Shown: positions 56,406 to 64,000 of the stretch, one piece after another
Numbering within the stretch: position 1 is the stretch's first letter
Layout: each line of letters starts with the position of its first letter
DNA from: Alteromonadaceae bacterium
Lineage (GTDB): Bacteria; Pseudomonadota; Gammaproteobacteria; Enterobacterales; Alteromonadaceae
Assembly (NCBI GenBank): GCA_027013165.1
Contig: JALUXV010000219.1
Span: forward strand, 1 to 64,000
Direction of reading: 5' to 3'
DNA: 64,000 bases
Translations under genes and position numbers: made by a program
Notes under the pieces: model-generated
The model's database searches: none
What the model was told of the DNA's origin: nothing
What the model saw: only the letters and a program-made list of their open reading frames with translations

Positions 56406-57188
56406 TGTTCATTTTCCTTGTTAGGCTTAAAGAATATTTTTTGAGAGTTCCAATCGATGTCACTAGTGACGTTGTAATTAAACTAGGGTCCTTGAAAAAG
56501 ATAATTAATTTTACCTTGAATTATTCGTATGAAATAGCGGATTTTTTTGTTAATTATTAATCTTGAATATAAGGCTCGTTATCATATTGCTGATAGCGAT
56601 TCTTGAATTTGTATATATGATGTGTTGCCGAACCAATATCGATTCACTGTAGTAATAGTAAATTATCTATTTAGTACTTTGTCCGCAACGACCGCAGTTT
56701 AATCCTCGTGCTCCTTTATCGATTGGTTAGCGAGAAAACGCAATTTTCTCTGATCACTATGTAGTTTACACCGTCTAACTTCTTCGGTTCGGCAATGCGA
56801 CAGAGGTTGCATATCTGGTGAGCAGAACAGAGGATTTTCAGTTTCAGCTGACGAGGGAAGGACGCTTGCAATAAAAGCACATGAATAGACTAAGGAAATA
56901 TCAGCTTGATTGAAAAATTAACGCCTGAAATAGAGTGTGCCGTTAGAGGAGTAAAAAAAGGAATGATGAACCGATGTAATGCGTCGCTCAAGCTAACGAA
57001 GTCAAAGTTTCATTTGATGGCATTACACATTCGTTTACTTTCCTTTAGAACTACTGATAATTTACACAGCACTCAAGCAGCTCTTCATTATGCTTCAAAT
57101 GCGCTTCTGATACCTGCCTCGCCAGCAGCATAGACAGCAACTTTCTGATTGGAGTATTAGACATTAGATGTTCACGGAGAAGGTTTGC
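56406..57188. other. 780-base region without a convincing gene
   Basis: AT-rich sequence. A 75-codon frame (56906-57133) has no ribosome-binding site or recognised motif. A stretch near 56717 resembles one near 39053 (TTATCGATTG-x-TTAGC-x-AGAAAAC). The first part must contain the promoter of the binding-protein pseudogene; TGAACA-GTGTTTTC overlapping its start resembles the sites upstream of the ABC operon. Probably a remnant zone. Confidence 0.4.
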
Positions 57189-58280
57189 CTACTTTAGGTT
57201 TACGTCCGGAGCTTGTACCAGTTTTCCTGTTGCGCTAAACACGAATAGCTTATGTGACGGTATGTATACTTTTAGTTTTGTGTCTGGACTATAATCATGT
57301 ACACCAGACAAATTCATTAGTAAATTTATGTTGTTGCCAACAGTGTGAATGAGGGTTTCAGAACCACTTATCTCTGCGATGTTGACACACATGGATATTT
57401 CTAAATCGTCGTCATTTGTAGGTACCAAACTAACGTGACTGGGTCGAATTGCTAGTATATATTTACCCGCTGGAAGCTGCTCCAGCATTCGTGTTTTTGG
57501 GAATCTTTGTGTTTCCCCCAGTAGTATTTCATGGGGTGTGATCTCGCCCTCTAGTATGTTTAATGGTGGATCGGATAATATTTGAGCAGCTGTGAGATTG
57601 ATTGGTTTTCGATATATCTCAGCGATGTCTGAAGCTTGTAGTATTTTTCCTTCATGCATTAGTAGTGCTTGGCTACCAAGTTGCAATGCCTCGTTCGGTT
57701 CTGCCGTAGCATAAACGCAAACAGTGTTTGTTGAACGAAAAAGATGCTTTAGTTCATTTCTTAGTTCTTCCCTTAACTTATAGTCCAAGTTAACCAGAGG
57801 CTCATAGAGACAAACTAGCTTTGCATCTTTTATTAGTGCTCGCGCTAATGCAGTTCTTTGCTGCTGTCCTCCAGAGATTTCGCTAGGTAACCGGTTCAGA
57901 CACGATTCTATCCTGAGCTTCTTTGCAATGTCGTAAACGGCTCTTCGGATTTGAGGTTTGGGGATTTTTAATACGCGAAGCGGAGAGGCGATGTTTTCAT
58001 ACACCGTAAGATGCGGGTAGTTTATGAATTCCTGATGAACCATCGCGGCGTTTCTCTTTTGAGTTGGTAGGTCTGAGGCGTCCTTTCCATCTATCAGAAT
58101 TGTGCCTGAGGTGGGCTGAATAATTCCTAAAAGCAACTTACAAATTGTGGCTTTTCCGGCATCATCGGACCTACCGCTTAGTAGTATTGTGAAGCTGCCG
58201 GATGGGAGATCCATCGAAATATCATTAACGGGCTCCGATGAATCTCCATTGTAAGAAACGTTTTTAAATACTATCGACAC
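57189..58280 (-). CDS. GlpS-like ABC ATPase paralogue with damaged nucleotide-binding motifs
   Basis: 363 residues, colinear with the GlpS-like subunit at 41843 (FINYPHLTVYENIASPLRVLKI, NRLPSEISGGQQQRTALARALIK, PLVNLDYKLREELRNEL and the TOBE region). Walker A reads GRSDDAGKAT (about 33-42), with one extra residue and Ala instead of Ser/Thr after the Lys. Walker B reads LVCLYEP in place of LILFDEP, so the magnesium-binding Asp is lost. The ISGGQ signature is intact. It probably cannot hydrolyse ATP itself but could still complete the active site of GlpT. It lies downstream of glpK on the same strand, away from the transporter operon. Confidence 0.85.
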   Translation of the reverse strand: MSIVFKNVSYNGDSSEPVNDISMDLPSGSFTILLSGRSDDAGKATICKLLLGIIQPTSGTILIDGKDASDLPTQKRNAAMVHQEFINYPHLTVYENIASPLRVLKIPKPQIRRAVYDIAKKLRIESCLNRLPSEISGGQQQRTALARALIKDAKLVCLYEPLVNLDYKLREELRNELKHLFRSTNTVCVYATAEPNEALQLGSQALLMHEGKILQASDIAEIYRKPINLTAAQILSDPPLNILEGEITPHEILLGETQRFPKTRMLEQLPAGKYILAIRPSHVSLVPTNDDDLEISMCVNIAEISGSETLIHTVGNNINLLMNLSGVHDYSPDTKLKVYIPSHKLFVFSATGKLVQAPDVNLK

Positions 58281-58379
58281 TAACTAAACAAGGTTTTCTA
58301 AAAATTAAAACCTGATAGTAACTTAATCAGATCTTTTTTTACACCTCACTATTTAAAACTATAAATCTTGGCATGGAGT

Positions 58380-59861
58380 CTAATTAACTTGAACCCGTTT
58401 AATGGACTCTACCCACCCATCATATAGGTAGTCTCTTTTATCCTTGGACATCTCTGGATAAAAACGATTCTCGACTTGCCATTTTTCAGACAATTCTGAA
58501 AGCGAATTAAAAACCCCAACATGCAACCCTGCGAGATATGCTGCTCCTAGCGCTGTTGTTTCAGTTACCGCAGGCCTATCTACAGAGGCGCCCAAAATAT
58601 CCGCTAAAAATTGCATTGCCCAGTTATTCTCAACCATACCCCCATCGACTCTTAAAACATTCGGGCGAACTCCGTCTTTCTCCATCGCTTTTTGAAGATC
58701 CTTCGATTGATAACAAACGGATTGTAGTCCCGCGGTAACAATCTCTTTAATTCCTGTATCTCGGGTAAGGCCAAAGATCGCGCCCCTAGCGTTTGGGTCC
58801 CAATAAGGCGCCCCAAGACCCGTAAATGCTGGAACCATGTACACGCCGTGCTCCAATGATGTATCTTCGGCTAATGGCTCGGCATCTGCCGCTTTATCAA
58901 TGAGCTTCAATCCATCTCTCAACCATTGAATAGTTGCACCAGCAACGAATATACTCCCCTCTATTGCGTAAGTCGGTTTACCGTCGAGCTGGTAGGCGAT
59001 GGTTGTGAGAAGTCGGTTTGATGACCTAAGAGCCGTGTCGCCAGTGTTTAGCATCATAAAGCAGCCTGTTCCATAGGTGCTCTTTGCCATACCCTTACTA
59101 AAGCATGCTTGCCCAAAAAGAGCTGCTTGTTGGTCCCCAGCGATACCTCCTATGGGGATTTCACAACCAAAAATGCTTTCATGTGTATGCCCAAACGAGT
59201 CTGACGAATTCATAACCTGAGGAAGCATTTTTTCTGGAATTCCAAAGAGGTCAAGTAACTCTTTATCCCATTTGAGCTCGTGAATGTTGTATAACATTGT
59301 ACGTGATGCGTTTGTCGCGTCAGTTTTGTGCGAATTTCCGTTAGTAAGCTTCCAAAGCAAATAGGTGTCGATAGTACCAAATGCAAGATGACCTGCTTCT
59401 GCCTTTTCTCTGGCCCCATCGACATTATCTAGCAACCATTTAATTTTGGTTGCCGAAAAGTATGGATCAATAAGTAGCCCCGTTTTCGACGCAATAAATT
59501 CTTCCAAACCTTCGTTTTTGAGACTCTCACAGTATTCCGTGGTCCTTCTGTCCTGCCAAACTATTGCACTGTATATCGGTACTCCAGTCATTCTGTTCCA
59601 GACAACTGTTGTCTCTCTTTGGTTTGTTATTCCTATCGATTTGATATCTTCCACGTTGACGTTCGACTTTGCAATTGCTGCTGTTGCCGTAGTGAGTACA
59701 GATGACCATATTTCCTCGGGGTCATGTTCGACCCACCCGTTGTCTGGGAAACGCTGTTGGATTTCTATCTGCGCTGAGCCGACGGTAGCTCCTTCGGTGT
59801 TAAAGAGTATCGTTCGAGAGCTAGTTGTCCCTTGGTCAATTGATAAAATAAAATCGGTCAT
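58380..59861 (-). CDS. glpK: Glycerol kinase
   Basis: A 493-residue FGGY-family kinase that makes glycerol-3-phosphate. Seen: [87 protein letters not shown] and [18 protein letters not shown] with the C-terminal FGGY signature region. The length matches the family. It is divergent from glpD across a 528-base gap with GlpR-like repeats, and a GlpS-like gene follows 99 bases downstream. Confidence 0.96.
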   Translation of the reverse strand: MTDFILSIDQGTTSSRTILFNTEGATVGSAQIEIQQRFPDNGWVEHDPEEIWSSVLTTATAAIAKSNVNVEDIKSIGITNQRETTVVWNRMTGVPIYSAIVWQDRRTTEYCESLKNEGLEEFIASKTGLLIDPYFSATKIKWLLDNVDGAREKAEAGHLAFGTIDTYLLWKLTNGNSHKTDATNASRTMLYNIHELKWDKELLDLFGIPEKMLPQVMNSSDSFGHTHESIFGCEIPIGGIAGDQQAALFGQACFSKGMAKSTYGTGCFMMLNTGDTALRSSNRLLTTIAYQLDGKPTYAIEGSIFVAGATIQWLRDGLKLIDKAADAEPLAEDTSLEHGVYMVPAFTGLGAPYWDPNARGAIFGLTRDTGIKEIVTAGLQSVCYQSKDLQKAMEKDGVRPNVLRVDGGMVENNWAMQFLADILGASVDRPAVTETTALGAAYLAGLHVGVFNSLSELSEKWQVENRFYPEMSKDKRDYLYDGWVESIKRVQVN

Positions 59862-59884
59862 GGAAATACCATCAGTTTTGTTAA

Positions 59885-59901
59885 ATGTTCGATAATGTTC
59901 G
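59885..59901. promoter_or_regulatory. GlpR-like operator before glpK
   Basis: ATGTTCG at 59885 and again at 59895, a direct repeat with a 10-base period, 24 bases upstream of the glpK start. ATGTTCG is the half-site of the E. coli GlpR operator. DeoR-family repressors commonly bind such TTCG direct repeats. Confidence 0.6.
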
Positions 59902-60332
59902 TATTGCTTCTAAATTGAACGTTAACTGTTTTGCATAGTAACTTTCAACACTTTTTTATGATTATTTAACAATCACCGCGATATCAATCTATCTTGACTG
60001 TTTCCGTATACTTGCTGCGTGTGGATTATCGTGAGTGAGCGCGAGGTCTTCGCTTAGCCGTAAGAAGCAATTTTCTCTTAATTATGCCGCCGCTGTAATT
60101 AAGGATTACTCTATTATATCATTGTAAAATATGATTTTTGTATCTATCTCTAACCTGCCTTTATGTGGCTTTGGCTGTACTAGAACACAAGACGGAAAAA
60201 CACATAGCATGTCTGAGCTTAGTTGTAATCGTATTTAGAACACTAAGAACACTCATATTGTCCGTGTAGATTAATTGCTATATTTCCAACTCTGAACATC
60301 ATATTTTAAAATTACGTTAAATTTTTTCTTTA

Positions 60333-60360
60333 TTGTTCTTAAATGTTCGTATATATTCGT
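60333..60360. promoter_or_regulatory. GlpR-like operator before glpD
   Basis: TTGTTCTTA, ATGTTCG and ATATTCG follow each other with a 10-base period (60333, 60343, 60353), about 30 bases before the glpD start. It matches the repeat beside glpK in sequence and spacing, which points to one shared regulator of the GlpR type. No glpR is present in the window. Confidence 0.55.
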
Positions 60361-60389
60361 TTTAGATTAAAAACTGAGCGAGTGTTTGT

Positions 60390-61922
60390 ATGGCGAATGT
60401 TAAGCAACTTAGTTGCGACTATGATGTTTTTGTAGTTGGAGGAGGAGTCAACGGTGTCGGGATTGCGCTAGACTCACAAGGGCGTGGACTCAAAACCGGG
60501 CTTTGCGAGATGAGCGACCTAGCTTCAGCGACCTCGTCAAATAGCTCAAAGCTTATCCACGGCGGGTTGAGATATTTAGAGTATTACGAGTTTCGACTTG
60601 TTCGAGAGGCACTAGCGGAACGAGAAACGTTGTTAAGCGTCGCTCCTCACATCATGTGGCCAATGCGATTTCGGCTACCACATCGGCCACACTTAAGACC
60701 CGCTTGGTTAATCAGAATGGGATTATTTTTGTATGACAATTTGGCCAAACGGGCTACGCTGAAAGGGTCAAAGGCAATTAGTTTTAAGAAATCTAACACC
60801 CTACAGCCGCATCTGGTAAAGGGGTTTGAGTATTCAGATGGTTGGGTAGACGATGCTAGGTTGGTAGTTTTGAATGCGCTCGGAGCAAAAGAGAGAGGAG
60901 CTGATATTTTTACTCGCACAAAATGTATAGGTGCGAAGAGAGACACCACTAGTAAACGTTGGATAATTTCGCTTGAAGATACTATCACTTCAGCAAAGAC
61001 AGAAGTAACGGCTAAGGCAGTTGTAAATGCTGCAGGACCTTGGGTTTCTAAGTTTTTTGACGAGTCACTAGAAACCGACGCCCCAAAACAGATTCGCATG
61101 GTCAAGGGCAGTCACATTGTTGTCCCTCGAATCCATGATGAGCAAGAATCGTACATTCTCCAAAATGAGGATGGACGAATAGTGTTCGTAATCCCCTATG
61201 AGCAGAATTTTTCACTAGTTGGAACGACAGACGTAGAGTACGAGGGCGATCCTCGTTCAGTATCTATATCTCAAGATGAAGTTGATTATCTTGTGAACGT
61301 GACGAATGAGCATTTTACTGCCCAGATAAGTGCAAATGATATTGTGCATTCATACTCAGGAGTGAGGCCGTTGCTGGATGACGAGGCGGAGAATCCGGAT
61401 GCAGTAACAAGAGATTATACCTTTGAATATGAAGCTAGCGATTCTAAAGCACCTTTGCTTTCGATATTTGGCGGTAAAATCACTACATACAGAAAGCTTG
61501 CACAAGCGGCTGTTGACAGGTTATGCGAGGAGTTCCCTCAAGCAAAAGCCTGTAGAACATCTATAGAACCGCTTCCGGGTGGCAATTTCCCTAATCAAAA
61601 AATGTTGTTAGAGCAATATGTACAGACTTATCCATTTATAGACAAATCAGTTCTGGAAAGATATGTACGCACTTACGGCACGAGAACGTCAGTAATCTTG
61701 AAGGATGCGACTAAAATTAGTGATTTGGGGCGAGAGTTTGGCCATGGACTTTTCGCAGCCGAGGTAAAGTACTTGATCGAGAACGAGTGGGCTCTTACGG
61801 TTGATGATATCGTTTGGAGGCGCACCAAGTTAGGATTAGTTCTCAATGATGGTCAAGTCGAATCTTTAACCTCTTTCATTAGTTCTGAACAAAAAGCTGA
61901 TGAAAAGACCCAAAGCGCGTAA
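60390..61922 (+). CDS. glpD: Aerobic glycerol-3-phosphate dehydrogenase
   Basis: A 510-residue flavoprotein that oxidises glycerol-3-phosphate to dihydroxyacetone phosphate and feeds electrons to quinone at the inner membrane. Seen: the FAD-binding VFVVGGGVNGVGIALDSQGRG, SSKLIHGGLRYLEYYEFRLVREALAERE, DARLVVLNALGA, VVNAAGPWVSKF, GTTDVEYEGDP and GVRPLLDD with the C-terminal GGKITTYRKLA. fbp follows within 12 bases, so both are on one transcript. Confidence 0.95.
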   Translation: MANVKQLSCDYDVFVVGGGVNGVGIALDSQGRGLKTGLCEMSDLASATSSNSSKLIHGGLRYLEYYEFRLVREALAERETLLSVAPHIMWPMRFRLPHRPHLRPAWLIRMGLFLYDNLAKRATLKGSKAISFKKSNTLQPHLVKGFEYSDGWVDDARLVVLNALGAKERGADIFTRTKCIGAKRDTTSKRWIISLEDTITSAKTEVTAKAVVNAAGPWVSKFFDESLETDAPKQIRMVKGSHIVVPRIHDEQESYILQNEDGRIVFVIPYEQNFSLVGTTDVEYEGDPRSVSISQDEVDYLVNVTNEHFTAQISANDIVHSYSGVRPLLDDEAENPDAVTRDYTFEYEASDSKAPLLSIFGGKITTYRKLAQAAVDRLCEEFPQAKACRTSIEPLPGGNFPNQKMLLEQYVQTYPFIDKSVLERYVRTYGTRTSVILKDATKISDLGREFGHGLFAAEVKYLIENEWALTVDDIVWRRTKLGLVLNDGQVESLTSFISSEQKADEKTQSA

Positions 61923-61933
61923 GGTGTTGTTAC

Positions 61934-62923
61934 GTGGAAGAATTTATGACTAGAAGTTTAGAAACGCGCCTTGAAGAGCAGGACATTCCTGCGGAGCTGA
62001 CACTTCTTATTAATAGTATAATGAAAGGGTGTCTACAGATAGCAAGTTTGGCTAGCTCTGCCTACCAAGAGGATATATTAGGCGATTCTGGTATAACGAA
62101 TGTACAAGGCGAGTCTCAAAAGAAACTTGATACTCTCAGTAATGAAATCCTAAAAGACACGATCATAAACACTGGAGTCGCTAGAGCGCTGGCATCAGAG
62201 GAAGAAGAGACTGTTGTAGAGTGTGATGGTGAAGCATCTTATTTAGTTTGTTTTGATCCGCTGGATGGTTCATCTAACATCGACGTAAACGGATCTATCG
62301 GAACTATTTTTTCAATAATGTCTGTTGAAAAAGGCTGCGATTGGAATGAGTCGAGTTTCTTAAGAAGCGGCAGGGCTATTGTTTCCGCTGGTTATGTTCT
62401 TTACGGCGCTTCTACCGTGGCAGCTATCTCTGTTGGCAAGGGGACTGACTTGTACGCGTTAGATAATATAGAAAAAGCCTTTCTATTGACAAATCCTGGC
62501 GTTCAAATTCCTACCCATTCTAATGAAGTCGCTCTAAATATGCTCAATCAGAGACTATGGGATGATGGATTTAAAGCATATGTTGAAGATTTGGTACAAG
62601 GCTCCGAGGGACCAAGAAAAATTGACTTCAAAATGCGATGGTTCGCATCAATGGTCGGTGATTTGCATAGGATTTTTGTTAGAGGTGGTTGTTTTGCGTA
62701 CCCGCGATTGAGGTCTTCTCATGGCTGGAGAGCTAAGCTAAGAATTTTATATGAAGGTGCGCCAATGGCTTTTTTAATTGAACAAGCTGGCGGTTCCGCG
62801 ACTAACGGGTTTGAATCGATTCTTGATGTTGTTCCTAGCAACATACATCAAAGAGACGCTGTCATCGTTGGTTCAAATGAAGAAGTCGCTATCTGTGCGT
62901 CCTATATCCAAGGCTTGTGTTGA
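61934..62923 (+). CDS. fbp: Class I fructose-1,6-bisphosphatase
   Basis: A 329-residue enzyme that removes the 1-phosphate from fructose-1,6-bisphosphate, the committed step of gluconeogenesis. Metal and substrate residues are all present: the acidic ALASEEEE loop, FDPLDGSSNIDVNGSIGTIFSI (about 108), YVLYGAST and RWFASMVGDLHRI. Late in the protein, KLRILYEGAPMAFLIEQAGG includes the metal-binding Glu after Tyr. A GTG at 61934 and an ATG at 61946 are both possible starts. It follows glpD by 12 bases, which ties it to glycerol use. Confidence 0.93.
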   Translation: MEEFMTRSLETRLEEQDIPAELTLLINSIMKGCLQIASLASSAYQEDILGDSGITNVQGESQKKLDTLSNEILKDTIINTGVARALASEEEETVVECDGEASYLVCFDPLDGSSNIDVNGSIGTIFSIMSVEKGCDWNESSFLRSGRAIVSAGYVLYGASTVAAISVGKGTDLYALDNIEKAFLLTNPGVQIPTHSNEVALNMLNQRLWDDGFKAYVEDLVQGSEGPRKIDFKMRWFASMVGDLHRIFVRGGCFAYPRLRSSHGWRAKLRILYEGAPMAFLIEQAGGSATNGFESILDVVPSNIHQRDAVIVGSNEEVAICASYIQGLC

Positions 62924-62977
62924 AGATGCTACTTGAGCACGAAAAGTCTGTAACTTGTCACTTAAACAATTGTATCC

Positions 62978-63988
62978 ATGTGTGGGTCTGAAATGAAATT
63001 TCTAGACACAAAACTTTCAGAAGACGGGTGTCCTGCAGAGCTTTTAAGCATTATTAAAACCGTATTATCTGGTTGTAAGAAAGTTTCGAATATACTTTCG
63101 TCTGGAGATTTCAATCATCTATCATTCGAACCAAACGCTGCTAAGCACGATGATGAAATACAAACTCTCAGCGCAATATCAGACAATATTCTAAAGAATC
63201 TTCTCATTGGCCACACTCATTTGAAAGCAATTGCTTCTAAACAGGATGGTCAAATCACTTCGGTAAATGAGGATGGTAAGTACCTTTTAAGTTTCGACCC
63301 GCTAGATGGAACTTCAAATATTGACGTCAATGGATTAGTAGGAACAATTTTTTCTATTACTTTATCGACGGACTGGTTGTCCTCCTTTAGCGAAAAGCAA
63401 TTTATTAAACCTGGCGAACTAATACAAGCCGCAGGGTTTGTACTCTACGGACCGACTACTTCACTTGTATTGACAACTGGAAAAGGTACACATATTTACA
63501 AACTTTCCAGGGAATATGGAGACTTTGTGCTTTTGAGAGACAATATTGTCATACCTAAAGACACTAGAGAGTTTTCAGTGAATATTGGCAGGCAAAAGTA
63601 TTGGCCCGAGCGAATAAAGAAGTTCGTCACTCAATTTATCGATGGGCGATACGGTACTGGTAAAAAAGACTACAGTCTTCGATATTCTGGTTCGTTAGTT
63701 GGAGAAATCTACAGAATACTGTGTCGCGGAGGAGTGTTTCTCTATCCGCAAGAGGGCACAAGAAGACATCGTTTAGGAAATGGTAAGTTAAGGTTGGTTT
63801 ACAAAGTAATGCCAGTGTCATTCATTGTTGAACAGGCAAATGGTTTAGCGTTCGCCGATAAAATGAGAGTACTAGACATATTGCCTACAACCATGACACA
63901 GCGAGCTCCATTAATCATTGGTTCAAAGCATGAAGTAGAGCGTTACGTCAAAGCAGATAAAAAAGGAGAAAGTAATGCGCAAAAATAA
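62978..63988 (+). CDS. Fructose-1,6-bisphosphatase-like paralogue lacking metal ligands
   Basis: A 336-residue protein colinear with the preceding fbp (CPAELLSIIKTVLSGC, then FDPLDGTSNIDVNGLVGTIFSI, YGPTTSLVL, YSGSLVGEIYRI, QRAPLIIGSKHEV). The acidic ASEEEE loop is changed to ASKQDG (about residue 86). The Glu in the late LYEGAPM motif is Lys (LVYKVMP, about residue 274). In class I enzymes these positions hold the magnesium, so catalysis is doubtful. It may regulate or hetero-oligomerise with the active neighbour. It lies 54 bases after fbp, and the next frame starts inside its last codons, preceded by AAAAGGAGAA. Confidence 0.88.
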   Translation: MCGSEMKFLDTKLSEDGCPAELLSIIKTVLSGCKKVSNILSSGDFNHLSFEPNAAKHDDEIQTLSAISDNILKNLLIGHTHLKAIASKQDGQITSVNEDGKYLLSFDPLDGTSNIDVNGLVGTIFSITLSTDWLSSFSEKQFIKPGELIQAAGFVLYGPTTSLVLTTGKGTHIYKLSREYGDFVLLRDNIVIPKDTREFSVNIGRQKYWPERIKKFVTQFIDGRYGTGKKDYSLRYSGSLVGEIYRILCRGGVFLYPQEGTRRHRLGNGKLRLVYKVMPVSFIVEQANGLAFADKMRVLDILPTTMTQRAPLIIGSKHEVERYVKADKKGESNAQK

Positions 63989-64000
63989 ACTAATTGTTGC
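63975..64000 (+). CDS. Start of a further gene, cut by the window edge (possibly triosephosphate isomerase)
   Basis: An ATG at 63975 follows a strong GGAG and overlaps the end of the FBPase-like gene. Only MRKNKLIV can be read. Triosephosphate isomerases often start with a similar short basic segment before VAGNWKMN, and this enzyme is the one step missing from the island's glycerol-to-fructose-6-phosphate route. The identity is a guess; 8 residues cannot prove it. Confidence 0.35.

Larger units (their letters stand above)
59862..60389. other. Divergent glpK-glpD regulatory gap
   Basis: 528 bases with TTCG-type direct repeats of period 10 next to each gene (separate entries). No coding frame is convincing. 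The middle part is AT-rich and shows no other recognised element. Confidence 0.6.

Noticed and set aside
56906-57133. 75-codon plus-strand frame in the gap before the GlpS paralogue
   Set aside because: No ribosome-binding site, no family motifs and a composition like the surrounding noncoding sequence.

Overview
The window reads as chromosome of a marine gammaproteobacterium of the Alteromonadales (Alteromonas/Glaciecola-like). This is inferred from gene content and order: panB-panC beside a PanP-type decarboxylase, sfsA-dksA-gluQRS-pcnB-folK in the enterobacterial order, ftsYEX followed by rpoH, divergent metF/metJ, and a proteobacterial dedicated sortase (Pds) regulatory module at the left edge. 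No rRNA, tRNA, CRISPR array or prophage was seen.

Layout. 1-1757: PdsS (partial)/PdsR two-component pair, divergent from the OmpA-like PdsO. 2083-4478: YadGH-like ABC exporter with a TrmB-like methyltransferase. 4495-5214: degenerate EAL protein. 5540-9422: panP converging on panC-panB-folK. 9415-16986: pcnB, gluQRS, dksA, sfsA, pepB, a small HTH protein, marC, a DUF416 gene and rsmD. 17074-24049: ftsY-ftsE-ftsX, two tandem EAL-HDOD genes, then rpoH behind a sigma-E-like promoter. 24101-31116: yiiD-dtd-pip, two small envelope genes, yihY, metF/metJ with clear MetJ boxes, and malic enzyme. All of this is conserved core.

31117-39415 is a scarred accessory zone: a decayed small ORF, an IS3-family transposase remnant, a full-length secreted Rhs protein with a variable C-terminus and a candidate membrane immunity protein, then a displaced Rhs tip joined to fragments of a metallo-beta-lactamase-fold protein and a trypsin-like protease.

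39416-64000 is a large glycerol/gluconeogenesis island: a sigma-54 enhancer-binding activator, a sigma-54 promoter with TGAACA/TGTTCA sites, a GlpSTPQUV-type glycerol ABC importer, a porin, class I fructose-bisphosphate aldolase, two chemoreceptors, a frameshifted periplasmic binding protein, a second GlpS-like ATPase with damaged nucleotide-binding motifs, glpK, glpD, two class I fructose-1,6-bisphosphatases (the second lacking metal ligands), and the first codons of another gene that could be tpiA. Together they could carry external glycerol through glycerol-3-phosphate and DHAP to fructose-1,6-bisphosphate and fructose-6-phosphate, with dedicated chemotaxis. Structured intergenic RNAs lie before the binding-protein gene, before the porin gene and downstream of the chemoreceptors.

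The most interesting items are this self-contained glycerol-to-fructose-6-phosphate island with two 'pseudo-enzyme' paralogues, its cloverleaf-like intergenic RNA, the three-hairpin candidate sRNA, the Rhs/MBL/trypsin debris, and the absence of any AUG at the expected pcnB start.
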